Under the pieces are notes generated by a model, which made no database searches, was not told the DNA's origin, and worked only from the letters and a program-made list of their open reading frames with translations. The position numbers and the translations under genes are program-made. A stretch of DNA of 64,000 nucleotides from Methyloligella sp050110875 (GTDB lineage: Bacteria > Pseudomonadota > Alphaproteobacteria > Rhizobiales > Methyloligellaceae): contig CP188828.1 of assembly GCA_050110875.1 (NCBI GenBank), positions 2,418,001-2,482,000 on the forward strand, read 5' to 3'. Positions 8,789-17,181 of the stretch are shown here, in pieces (positions within the stretch are counted from its first letter, which is position 1; every line of letters begins with the position of its first letter).

Positions 8789-9580
8789 ATGACGGGTGGC
8801 GCTACACAAAAAACCGCCGTGGTGGCGGTGGGACTTCTCTTGCTCGGTTTCGGGGCGATCCTCGCCGGCTGTTCCATGAATCCATTCGGCGCAAGCCGCG
8901 GGGAGTGGCGCAGCAAGGGCGAGGCGCGCTGCATGGCGAGCGGCGTGGTGCAACGCTCCCCCTACATCACCGAGGTGCGCGACGTGAAGGGCGGCGGCGC
9001 GTGCGGCATGGATCGACCCTTGCGGGTAGCGGCAGTGCTCGGCGGCCGAGTGAAGATGGAACCTGCCGCCACGATCAATTGCCCGGTGACGGTCCGCATC
9101 GACGAATGGATCTACAAGGTGGTCCAGCCGGCCGCCAATCGCTGGTTCCGCCAGCCCGTGGCCGAGCTCAAGCAGATGGGGTCCTATAACTGCCGGACCC
9201 GCAATCATGTGCGCGGCGCAAAGGCATCGGAACACGCCTTCGGAAACGCCCTCGACATCGCAGGCTTCACGCTGGCTGACGGCCATAGCATCTCGGTGAA
9301 GCGCGATTGGAGCCGCGGCACGCCGGCGGAGCGAGCCTTTCTGAGAGAGGTCTATAACGGGGCCTGCGACTTGTTTCATACGGTGCTGGGACCGGGCGGA
9401 GATCGCCATCACAGCGACCATATCCATGTCGATCTGCTGATCAGCAACGGCGACGACGGCGGCAATTACTGCCGGCCGCGAAAGCAGAAGATCCCCAATA
9501 TTCGCTACGCCCCCAACACACCTATGGCGGTCGGGTCGAGCTCGCGCGAGGTCATCAACCCGCTGTCCTTTTCACAGTAA
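8789..9580 (+). CDS. Extensin-like lipoprotein (M15-like fold)
   Basis: A 263-residue protein with a lipoprotein signal: hydrophobic residues about 10-27 then a lipobox ILAGC. The C-terminal domain matches the bacterial 'extensin-like C-terminal' family: SEHAFGNALDIAGF followed later by HHSDHIHVDL. These two elements resemble the zinc-binding HxxxxxD and HxH of M15 D,D-carboxypeptidases, so a peptidoglycan-related hydrolase is possible, though activity in this family is not established to my knowledge. The ATG at 8789 is chosen because it places the signal sequence at the N-terminus; a TTG at 8750 is less likely. It should be anchored in the outer or inner membrane facing the periplasm. Confidence 0.8.
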   Translation: MTGGATQKTAVVAVGLLLLGFGAILAGCSMNPFGASRGEWRSKGEARCMASGVVQRSPYITEVRDVKGGGACGMDRPLRVAAVLGGRVKMEPAATINCPVTVRIDEWIYKVVQPAANRWFRQPVAELKQMGSYNCRTRNHVRGAKASEHAFGNALDIAGFTLADGHSISVKRDWSRGTPAERAFLREVYNGACDLFHTVLGPGGDRHHSDHIHVDLLISNGDDGGNYCRPRKQKIPNIRYAPNTPMAVGSSSREVINPLSFSQ

Positions 9581-9621
9581 GATTTGCAGCGGCGCGATCT
9601 CCCTGCTGGGCGGATCTCGCA

Positions 9622-9646
9622 GGAACGACATTCCTGGCTTTGCGTT
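9622..9646 (+). promoter_or_regulatory. EcfG/RpoE2-type promoter overlapping a very short leader
   Basis: GGAAC (9622-9626), 16 bases, CGTT (9643-9646): an exact fit to the general-stress sigma consensus. Transcription would start around 9652-9654, directly at the lipid kinase ATG (9655), so the message would be leaderless or nearly so. No ribosome-binding site is visible. Confidence 0.65.
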
Positions 9647-9654
9647 CGATTTCG

Positions 9655-10533
9655 ATGCGCGCACTCCTTATGCATAACCCGACAGCCGGCGACGGCGACG
9701 ATTCCAAGACCCGGCTTTGCGAAGGGTTGAAGGCGTCCGGCTACGAGCCGGTCTACTTCTCCACCAAGGAGGAGGCCTATAAAGAAGCCGCCCGGACGGA
9801 GAAGGCCGATCTGATCGCGATCGCAGGCGGGGACGGAACCGTTTCAAAAGTGCTCTGCGAGGTGACCGACCGGCGTATTCCGATCGCCATCCTTCCTGCT
9901 GGAACCGCAAATAATGTCGCCCGCTCTCTCAATATCGAAGGTGCGCCAGAGGTGCTGGCGGCACGTCTCGCCGATGCGCCCAGTGCGCAGCTCGATATCG
10001 GCATCGCCACGGGACCTTGGGGGGAACGGCGATTCCTGGAAGGAATCGGCTTCGGCGCCTTCGCCTGGCATATGGAGGAGTCGTCCGGAGGCGATACGCG
10101 CGAGGAGAAGATCGCGGCGGGACGGCAGGCGCTCCGCGATGCCATCGAGGCTGCCGAGCCGGAATGGTTCGAGATCGATGTGGACGGCCACAAGCTGGTC
10201 GGCGATTTCCTGTTCGTGGAGGTGATCAATATCGGCTGCACCGGGCCCGGGCTGACATTGAGCTCGGAAGCCCAGTCGGGGGACAAGCTGCTGGATATCG
10301 TCTATCTGCCGTCGGCCGACCGCGAAAAGATGGTCGCTTGGCTCGATCGCGAGGCGCCCGAGGCACCGATTCCGCTGAAGCGCGTGCAAGGCAACCGCGT
10401 GGCCGTCACCACGGAGGGGGGCACGCTGAGGCGCGACGACAATGTCTGGCTGCAGCCCGAGAAGGCGCAGATCGTCCGCATCGCGGTCGAAGACGAGCCG
10501 TTCCGCGTGCTCGTTCCCAGAGCGACCGGCTAG
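9655..10533 (+). CDS. Diacylglycerol/sphingosine kinase-family lipid kinase
   Basis: The 292-residue protein has the DAGK catalytic domain: MRALLMHNPTAGDGDD as the first strand and loop, the nucleotide-binding IAGGDGTVSK near residues 60-70, and ILPAGTANNVARSLN near 85. The C-terminal lipid-binding half includes FLEGIGFGAFAW. Members such as YegS and DgkB phosphorylate diacylglycerol or related lipids at the inner face of the membrane; the exact substrate here is unknown. ATG 9655 is preferred over TTG 9640, because the promoter at 9622-9646 would place the transcript start after the TTG. It converges with the autotransporter gene, with eight bases between the stops. Confidence 0.9.
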   Translation: MRALLMHNPTAGDGDDSKTRLCEGLKASGYEPVYFSTKEEAYKEAARTEKADLIAIAGGDGTVSKVLCEVTDRRIPIAILPAGTANNVARSLNIEGAPEVLAARLADAPSAQLDIGIATGPWGERRFLEGIGFGAFAWHMEESSGGDTREEKIAAGRQALRDAIEAAEPEWFEIDVDGHKLVGDFLFVEVINIGCTGPGLTLSSEAQSGDKLLDIVYLPSADREKMVAWLDREAPEAPIPLKRVQGNRVAVTTEGGTLRRDDNVWLQPEKAQIVRIAVEDEPFRVLVPRATG

Positions 10534-10541
10534 CGCCGACC

Positions 10542-13500
10542 CTACCAGTTCACCCGCATGCCCGCCCGGCCTGCGACGCCTTCCACGCCGTCGCCGAAGA
10601 TGAAGTCGGTCTTGGCGAAGACGGCTGTCTTGGCATTCGGATTGAACAGATTGAAGCCTGTGGAGGCCTCACCCCAGCCATCCGCGACCGCATCATAGAA
10701 ATCGAAAGTCTGGCCGGCGGACACGAGGGTGGTCTGGTTGGAATCGGTGAAGTCTTTCCAATAGCTGCCGATGACGAAAGGCTCGATCACGGTGCTGCCC
10801 CAGACCTCATAGGTGGCGCCGATCCGCAAGCCCAGGCGTCCGCGGATGCTCTCATTGTCCTTGAAGGTGACGTGGTTGCCGCCATTCGAAATGTTCTCGA
10901 GGTCTGTCCAAGCCACCGCAATGGTGGCCAGGGGCTCTAGAAAGAGGCCGCTCGAGTAGCCGCCGAAGCGGTAGCCTGCATCCGTGCGGCCACCCCAGCT
11001 GATGCTGTCGAAGCTGTCGGGGAAGCCCCGCGCGCCGTTGGCGTCGTAAGAGAGGTACTGGCCCTTCACCAGCGTATCGATGAAAAGATTGCCCTTCAGA
11101 TACGTGGCGTAGGCGCCGAACTCGCCGCCCTTGAGGTCAAACTCCCGAAGAATCACGTCGTATTCGAGCTGTCCGAGTGAAACGCCGCCGAGAAGGCCGA
11201 AGACGAGCATATCGTCCGCCGTGAGTACATTCTCCGTGCCCATGTCGATGCCGGTCTGGAAATTCGCGACATCGAGATCGCGGTTCAGGTTGTAGCTGTA
11301 GGTGCGGCCATAGGCGCGGGCCGTGTCGCGGTCGTCCTGCTGCAGCCAGGAACCGCCACCTTTGACCCAAATCGCAGGGACGAAGGACTGATCGGGAACC
11401 TGCTCCGCTGCGGAGATACCGGCGCGGCCAGCCTGGACCAGACTGTTTTGGCGATGCAGCAGTACGCGCAGATCGGCACTGCGGTCGAACCAGGTTTCGT
11501 TGGTGATGTGGAACGTATCCTGGGCGGCGGTCATGAGCTGCGGCAGCATGCGTGCGCCGCCGCCGGGGAAGCTTTTCAGCTCCCAATAGCCCGAGCCCGT
11601 GGGCACGAAGAAGAGATCGTAATCGAAGAAGCCGGCATCCACCGGCTGAGGCATGTTGAAGGCGAGGGCATCCGGGGTCTGGCCGGTGGCGAAGATGATC
11701 GGAATACCGTCCGGATTGTAGATGCCGGAATTCAGATTGGTGTTGTTGACGACCACCGTGGTCCGGCCCAGCACATCCCCTTCCACGATCACCCGATCGC
11801 GGCTGGAGCCGTTGCCGCGCAGGAACACGTCCATCCCGAGCTTGGCCTTGCCGGATCCCGAATAGACGATGCCGCCACGGCCGGGGTCGCCGGATAGGGT
11901 CAGGGTATCGCCGGTGCCGGCATCGATCACCGATAGCTCGCCCTGATTGGTGAAGCGCTCGAGATTGACCAGGCTGGTTTCTTCACCGTTCGCCGCCTCT
12001 CTCGCAGCTTGCAGCAAAGCCCCTTGGCGATTGACGAAACCGTCGTTACCCGCGCCGAAATCGCTGGTGCGCAATGCATAGAAGGTGCCGCCCGGTCCAT
12101 TCTCGAAACGGTCGTTCGTGTCGCTCAGCTCGACGAAGCCCGCGATGGTGCCGCCGGAGTGGTTGTAAACGGTTGTGGCGGCGCCCTCCGCCTCGATGGC
12201 GAAAAGACTGTCGGCGGTGATCGAGCCGGTATTCTCGATGAAAATGCTGCTCTCGACGATGTTGCGCGCGCTCATCGTCAGGCTGGCGCCGGAAAGCGAT
12301 GTGGTGGTCATGGCCGTGTTGCTGGTGGCGAGACTCGGCTCCTCGATGGAGACGTGAACGCCTTGAATCCGGCCGCTGACGTCGCCGCTATTGGCGATGA
12401 TAATCCCGCTCTCCACCCGGTTGATCTGGGTGACATCGATGGATTGGGAGGCGCTGCCCGAGACGCTGGCTGAATTGCTCAGATCGAGATTCGCCTGGTT
12501 GCTCAGGGTCAGCCCGTCGTTGTCGATCTCGGCCGCGATACCGATCTCCCCCGCATCGATCTTCCCTTCATTGACGATAAGGACATTTGTCTCGATCGCA
12601 TTGGTCTGGGTGAGGGCGATCGACTGGGTGAGATTGCCGCCCACGAGGCCGCCGCTATTGGCGCTGGTGATGTCCGCGAAATTCGCGAGCGCGATGCTTG
12701 CATTCTCGACATCGACGGCGATGCCATCACGGCTGGCTTCGATGTCGGCCGTATTGTCGACAAAGACCGTATTGGCGATCCGGTTGGACTGGTTGACGGA
12801 TGAGGTTTGGCTGAGATTGCCTGCTGTATCGCCGCTATTGTCGTTGATCTGATCGGTGTTGTTGATCACGGCCGAGAAACTGCTGTTCTCTATCTCGACA
12901 CCGATACCGTCGCCGGATTTGAGACGGCCCGTGTTGCTGATGGACGCAGTGTTCTCCAGAAGGTTGGCCTGGTCGTAGTGCAGGCTTTGGGAAAGCGCTC
13001 CACCGACATTGTCGGAGTTGCCGTTGATGTGGATTGAGTCGTTGGTATTCTCGATGCGGGAAATATCCTCGTTGAGAATCTGGGCGGCGATGGCGACGCT
13101 GCCCGACTCGATCTCTCCGGCATTGTCGATGAGGATGGCGTTGCCGAGGGCATGATCCTGGTCGATCACGAGGCGCTGCCGTGCGTCTCTGCCCGGGCTT
13201 ACAATGTTGTCGTTCCGGTCGACGCTGGTGTTCGAGAGCGCCGGCAGGTTCTCGATATTGATCTCGGCACCGATACCGACTCTGCCGGCTTGGATATTGC
13301 CGGTATTGCCGATCGCAATGGTGCTGTCGATCGCGGTTCGGTTCGCGCGATCCAAGGATTGATACAGGTTGCGCAATATCCGGGGGCTGCTGCTTTCGTT
13401 CTGAGCCGAAGCCGTATTCGAGACATCCGCGATATTCAGATTCTCGATTTCGGTCTGAATACCGTTCGTTCCGGCAGCGATATCGCCGCTATTGGTCAAA

Positions 13501-14195
13501 TGGATGAGGTTCGAAATCCTGGAATGCTGCCGGAGGTAAAGGGTCTGGGTGAGATTGAAGGTCGTGCCGCCGGTATCCTCGTTGCGATTTTCCGTGCTGT
13601 TCAGCACTTGCAGGAAATTTCGATTGGTCACACCGGCCAGAATACCCGCCTGCCCGGCAACGATATCGCCGCTGTTGTCGATGACGACGGTGTTGGAGAG
13701 CAGATGCCGCTGATAATGGGTCAGGCGCTGATCCAGGCTGCCGGAGAGGCCGAAGCTGTTAATGTTCTGGTCCGTCGCTTCGTTGAAGAACCGAACATTG
13801 GTCTGGTTGACGATCTGCGCGTCGATGCCGATGGCGGGGTCGATGAATCCGCTGTTCAGAATGACGATATCGTTGTCCTGCCACGTCGCCTGATGATGCC
13901 AGGTGATCTGCCGCAAGCGGATGGAGATCGGCACGATATTGAAGTTGGTGATAGTGCGGCTCAAGGAGTGGACTGAGCCGGTATTGACGATGCCGGCGCC
14001 GAGCGTGTTGTTCCTCTTCCACCAGCTGAGCCGTGCCGCGATCTCGATCGAGATGGATTCGTCGGCAAAGATGACGATCTCGTCGATCGCCTTGGCCGGT
14101 GTCGTGCCGACAAGCTGAACGCTTGCCGAAACCACGGCACCAAGAAACCCGGCCGCCAGAATCCGGCGGCCGCGGCCATATGCCCCCCAAGACAT
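10542..14195 (-). CDS. Autotransporter (type Va) with repetitive passenger
   Basis: A 1217-residue protein. Residues 1-36 are a signal peptide ending in TPAKA. The passenger (about 37-930) contains about ten copies of a unit of roughly 65 residues with the core [IV]xNxGxIxAGxxGIxAEIxN, later QxNxIxN; clear cores are IDNSGDIVAGQAGI, LTNSGDIAAGTNGI, IGNTGNIQAGRVGI and IVNEGKIDAGEIGI. Regular Asn/Gly/Ile spacing suggests a parallel beta-helix. The last 270 or so residues form the outer-membrane beta-barrel with alternating strands and end in RVNW, an aromatic terminal residue as barrel insertion requires. It is a surface protein, perhaps for adhesion. No protease or lipase motif is visible. It stands alone; 14196-14452 upstream shows no convincing promoter. 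Confidence 0.92.
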   Translation of the reverse strand: MSWGAYGRGRRILAAGFLGAVVSASVQLVGTTPAKAIDEIVIFADESISIEIAARLSWWKRNNTLGAGIVNTGSVHSLSRTITNFNIVPISIRLRQITWHHQATWQDNDIVILNSGFIDPAIGIDAQIVNQTNVRFFNEATDQNINSFGLSGSLDQRLTHYQRHLLSNTVVIDNSGDIVAGQAGILAGVTNRNFLQVLNSTENRNEDTGGTTFNLTQTLYLRQHSRISNLIHLTNSGDIAAGTNGIQTEIENLNIADVSNTASAQNESSSPRILRNLYQSLDRANRTAIDSTIAIGNTGNIQAGRVGIGAEINIENLPALSNTSVDRNDNIVSPGRDARQRLVIDQDHALGNAILIDNAGEIESGSVAIAAQILNEDISRIENTNDSIHINGNSDNVGGALSQSLHYDQANLLENTASISNTGRLKSGDGIGVEIENSSFSAVINNTDQINDNSGDTAGNLSQTSSVNQSNRIANTVFVDNTADIEASRDGIAVDVENASIALANFADITSANSGGLVGGNLTQSIALTQTNAIETNVLIVNEGKIDAGEIGIAAEIDNDGLTLSNQANLDLSNSASVSGSASQSIDVTQINRVESGIIIANSGDVSGRIQGVHVSIEEPSLATSNTAMTTTSLSGASLTMSARNIVESSIFIENTGSITADSLFAIEAEGAATTVYNHSGGTIAGFVELSDTNDRFENGPGGTFYALRTSDFGAGNDGFVNRQGALLQAAREAANGEETSLVNLERFTNQGELSVIDAGTGDTLTLSGDPGRGGIVYSGSGKAKLGMDVFLRGNGSSRDRVIVEGDVLGRTTVVVNNTNLNSGIYNPDGIPIIFATGQTPDALAFNMPQPVDAGFFDYDLFFVPTGSGYWELKSFPGGGARMLPQLMTAAQDTFHITNETWFDRSADLRVLLHRQNSLVQAGRAGISAAEQVPDQSFVPAIWVKGGGSWLQQDDRDTARAYGRTYSYNLNRDLDVANFQTGIDMGTENVLTADDMLVFGLLGGVSLGQLEYDVILREFDLKGGEFGAYATYLKGNLFIDTLVKGQYLSYDANGARGFPDSFDSISWGGRTDAGYRFGGYSSGLFLEPLATIAVAWTDLENISNGGNHVTFKDNESIRGRLGLRIGATYEVWGSTVIEPFVIGSYWKDFTDSNQTTLVSAGQTFDFYDAVADGWGEASTGFNLFNPNAKTAVFAKTDFIFGDGVEGVAGRAGMRVNW

Positions 14196-14452
14196 ACCCT
14201 GCTCCCTGACGCGTACCGGCGAAGCCTTCCCCGGGCGATCACCGGCTCAAGCGCAAAACCGTTGCCTCCCATCCGCCGCCCCATGGCGGATGTTCGCTCA
14301 GGACAATAACAGCCGAAATATGACAGGTCGTGCAGTTGAAATCGGTAATCCACACAATCCTATGGGCAGACGCACTTACTCTCAGGATGAGCGTCGTCTG
14401 GCGAAATGCGCCATGGCCAACGGGTGCGGATCAAGGATTGAGGCGGGAAGGG

Positions 14453-14528
14453 TGGTGCCGCTTGCGTGACTCGAACACGCGACCCCATCATTACGAATGA
14501 TGTGCTCTACCAACTGAGCTAAAGCGGC
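14453..14528 (-). tRNA. tRNA-Thr (anticodon CGT)
   Basis: The reverse strand gives a standard 76-nt tRNA: acceptor GCCGCTT paired with AAGCGGC, D arm TAGCTCAGTTGGTAGAGC, anticodon stem CATCA/TGATG with loop TTCGTAA (anticodon CGT), T arm GTGTTCGAGTCAC and encoded CCA at 14455-14453. CGT reads the codon ACG. Confidence 0.97.
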
Positions 14529-14566
14529 ATTGATGTGCGCCCATGGGAAACGGGCGGCGTACCCTC

Positions 14567-14595
14567 AAGATAGGTGGGCCCGTCATTACTGCCAA
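14567..14595 (-). promoter_or_regulatory. Sigma-70-type promoter for tRNA-Thr
   Basis: On the reverse strand TTGGCA (14595-14590), 17 bases, then TATCTT (14572-14567), placed about 38 bp before the tRNA 5' end. The spacing is ideal and no other gene lies downstream on that strand. Confidence 0.55.
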
Positions 14596-14650
14596 TGCGG
14601 GATTGATGCAAGGTGAAGGCTGCGTTCAATCTCAGGTGCTATAGGGAAGC

Positions 14651-15391
14651 ATGACCGAATCCTACGCACCCTACCTGCCGCTGAACCAGCTCAAGCCCTT
14701 CGGGCCCGATATCTGGATCGCCGACGGGCCTGAGATCAAGTTCCACTATCTGGGGCTGGACCTGCCTTTCCCGACCCGGATGACGGTGATCCGTTTTCCC
14801 GACCGCACCTTGTGGGTTCATTCGCCGACAGAGCCGGAAGAAGGGCTTTTGGACGAAATCCGCAGCCTCGGCGCGGTCCGCCATCTGATCGCGCCGAATA
14901 CGATTCATTACTGGTGGGTGCCCGACTGGGCGGAGCTCTTTCCGGAGGCGCAGGTCTGGGCCGTGCCGGGACTCGAGACATCAGCCAAGCGCGAGGTGCG
15001 GGTGGATCATGTGCTCGGCGAGACGGCACCGTCCGCTTGGGACGGCCATCTCGAGCAGGTGCTGGTGCCGGGGAGCCTGCTGACCGAGTGTGACTTCTTC
15101 CATCACGCCTCCCGCACCTTGGTGCTGACGGACCTGATCGAGAATTTCGAGCCGGAGCGGGTGCGCTCCAAGCTGTTTCGATGGTTGCTCCAGACTTTCG
15201 GCGCGGCCGATCCCGACGGCAAGGCGCCTTACGACATGCAGCTGAGCTTCATCCGCCATCGGAAGCAAGTGCGCGCCGCCGTGGAGCGGATGATCGCCTG
15301 GGCGCCGGAAAAGATCATCATCGCCCATGGCCGCTGCTACGACATGGATGGCGTGAAGGAGCTGAAGCGGGCATTCCGCTGGGTGCTCTGA
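14651..15391 (+). CDS. DUF4336 domain protein (metallo-beta-lactamase-like fold)
   Basis: A 246-residue protein of the DUF4336 family: DIWIADGPEIKFHYLG at the N-terminus, TLWVHSPTEP, then IAPNTIHYWWVPDWAELFP and a late IIIAHGR. The strand order recalls metallo-beta-lactamase folds, but the metal-binding HxHxDH motif is not present, so hydrolase activity should not be assumed. No signal peptide is seen. GGGAAG lies a few bases ahead of the ATG. It converges with hemY; a 12-bp palindrome at 15398-15409 in the 22-bp gap may serve both ends. Function unknown. Confidence 0.85.
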   Translation: MTESYAPYLPLNQLKPFGPDIWIADGPEIKFHYLGLDLPFPTRMTVIRFPDRTLWVHSPTEPEEGLLDEIRSLGAVRHLIAPNTIHYWWVPDWAELFPEAQVWAVPGLETSAKREVRVDHVLGETAPSAWDGHLEQVLVPGSLLTECDFFHHASRTLVLTDLIENFEPERVRSKLFRWLLQTFGAADPDGKAPYDMQLSFIRHRKQVRAAVERMIAWAPEKIIIAHGRCYDMDGVKELKRAFRWVL

Positions 15392-15413
15392 CACCAAGGA
15401 ACGCGTTCCCGGA

Positions 15414-17162
15414 TTAGCGAATATGAGCGCGGCGAATGCGCTCCAGATCGGAATCCTCCTCCACCTCTTCGCCGATGCCTGGATCGTCCGGCGGGCGGGA
15501 GGGAATGTACTGCCCCTCCTGCAAGGGCGAGCGCTTCTCCTGCGCCGATGGGGCTGGGTCGCGGTCCGGCTCTTCGGACTCGCCGGCCTCTTCACCTGCC
15601 CATTGGGCGACGATGGGCTTCGGCTCATTCGGCACGGGCTCGACGGGCGTATCTTCCCGGCGCGCCGCCTCTTCGCGCAGCTCATCCTCGGTGGGCGGTG
15701 GCGGAGTGACGACCGGTTGGGTGACGGAGCCTAGCTCTTCCGCCGCTTCCTGCCGCTCCGGGGGCAACAGTTCGGCCGTGGCGTCTTCGGGTGGCTCAGG
15801 TTCCTCGGCGGATACAGTCTCTGACTCTCGGGCCGGCGCCGGCCTTTCCTCGATCACGAAATTCTCATCGACCTTGCCGATGGCATCCACCGGCTGTTTC
15901 CAGGCGAAGGCATCGACCTGACCGGTCACCGGCGAGACCGGCATCCAGCGATCCGAGATATAGCCGTCGGCCACCCAGGCGCGGTCGCGGGGCGCCCGCA
16001 TGGCCCGGGCGAGCCATTCCCGCTCGCGGCCGCGGTCGCCGAACTCGCCTGCCTCGATCCGCGCCATGAGCGCGCAGATTCGGGCGGAAGGGCGATCGTC
16101 CAAATAAGGCTGAAGGCAGAGCCGCGCCTCCTCCCATTCCTGGGCCTCGATGGCAGCGTGGGCGATGGCGAGCGGGGCCTCGATATCCTGCGGATTATAG
16201 GTGGTGAGGTATTTCACCCGCTTCAGGCGCTCCTTGGGCGGCGCGCCGGGGTCCGCATAAGCGTAGACGAGAGCCAGATCGGGATGGGGCGCCAGCCTCC
16301 AGGTCTTTGCGATGACCTTGCCGGCCCGCTTGGTCTCCCCCTTGGAGGCGAGGATACGGCCGGCGATCTCGGCCGCCGGAATGAGATCGGGCGCCAGACG
16401 CTGGGCTTCGCCGGCAAGCGCGAGAGCCCGGTCGGGCTCGACGGATTCGAGCTCTTCCGCCTCTGCGGCGAGAAGCACCGCGCGGCGGCGGAGAGCGTCG
16501 TGGGCATCGATGTGATCGTTCTTGCGGGCAATGGCGAGGGTCTGAAGCGCGTCATCCCAATCGCCGCTCCTCGCCTGCAAATCGAACAGGGCGTTGACGC
16601 TCCAGGCAAGCTTCGGATTGCGCTCCGCCGCCTGCTCGACGAAATGGCGGGCGGCTTCCGGATCGTTGCGGCGCTTGGCCTCGAGAAAGAGTCCCCGCAA
16701 GCCGAGCAATTCCGTCTCGGGATTGTCGAGCATGGATTCGAAAGCGCGGCGGGCCGATTCCCGATCTTCTTTCAACTGGGCGGTCTGGGCGCGAAGCAGC
16801 GCGGTCAACGGCTCGTTGGGAAGTAGACGGCGCGCCGTGGCGGCGTGGTGCTCGGCGCCGGCCCGGTCGCCGATCCCGATGGCGAGCAGCCCGCCGGTCA
16901 GAGCCTCGAAACCGTGGCGCCGGCGCCTCTGCTTCATGCGGGCGGCGATGGCCCCGGGCCGGGTGACGATGAAGGAGAAGAGGGACCAGGTGGCGATGAG
17001 CAGCACGGCGATCGCCGCGACCCCCAGGGCGCCGACAAAGGCCGATGTCTCGATCTGGTAGCCGAACCATTGGAGCTCGATGGTGCCCGGCTGGTCGGCG
17101 AGCCAGGCGAGGCCGAAGGCGGCCAATGCGACGAGAACGATGAAGACGAGAATACGGATCAT
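15414..17162 (-). CDS. hemY: HemY N-terminal/TPR protein
   Basis: This is the tetratricopeptide HemY of proteobacteria, not protoporphyrinogen oxidase. The 582-residue protein has two N-terminal membrane helices (MIRILVFIVLVALAAFGLAW and a second around residues 40-65). A helical TPR region follows (about 80-400), then a long acidic Pro/Glu-rich tail. WVADGYISDRWMPVSP is the conserved block at the end of the TPR part. It is thought to influence late heme synthesis at the membrane; the mechanism is not settled. The start at 17162 places the first helix at the N-terminus. It is the last gene of hemC-hemD-Mic60-hemY. Confidence 0.88.
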   Translation of the reverse strand: MIRILVFIVLVALAAFGLAWLADQPGTIELQWFGYQIETSAFVGALGVAAIAVLLIATWSLFSFIVTRPGAIAARMKQRRRRHGFEALTGGLLAIGIGDRAGAEHHAATARRLLPNEPLTALLRAQTAQLKEDRESARRAFESMLDNPETELLGLRGLFLEAKRRNDPEAARHFVEQAAERNPKLAWSVNALFDLQARSGDWDDALQTLAIARKNDHIDAHDALRRRAVLLAAEAEELESVEPDRALALAGEAQRLAPDLIPAAEIAGRILASKGETKRAGKVIAKTWRLAPHPDLALVYAYADPGAPPKERLKRVKYLTTYNPQDIEAPLAIAHAAIEAQEWEEARLCLQPYLDDRPSARICALMARIEAGEFGDRGREREWLARAMRAPRDRAWVADGYISDRWMPVSPVTGQVDAFAWKQPVDAIGKVDENFVIEERPAPARESETVSAEEPEPPEDATAELLPPERQEAAEELGSVTQPVVTPPPPTEDELREEAARREDTPVEPVPNEPKPIVAQWAGEEAGESEEPDRDPAPSAQEKRSPLQEGQYIPSRPPDDPGIGEEVEEDSDLERIRRAHIR

Positions 17163-17181
17163 TGGAGCAGGACCATGGGGA

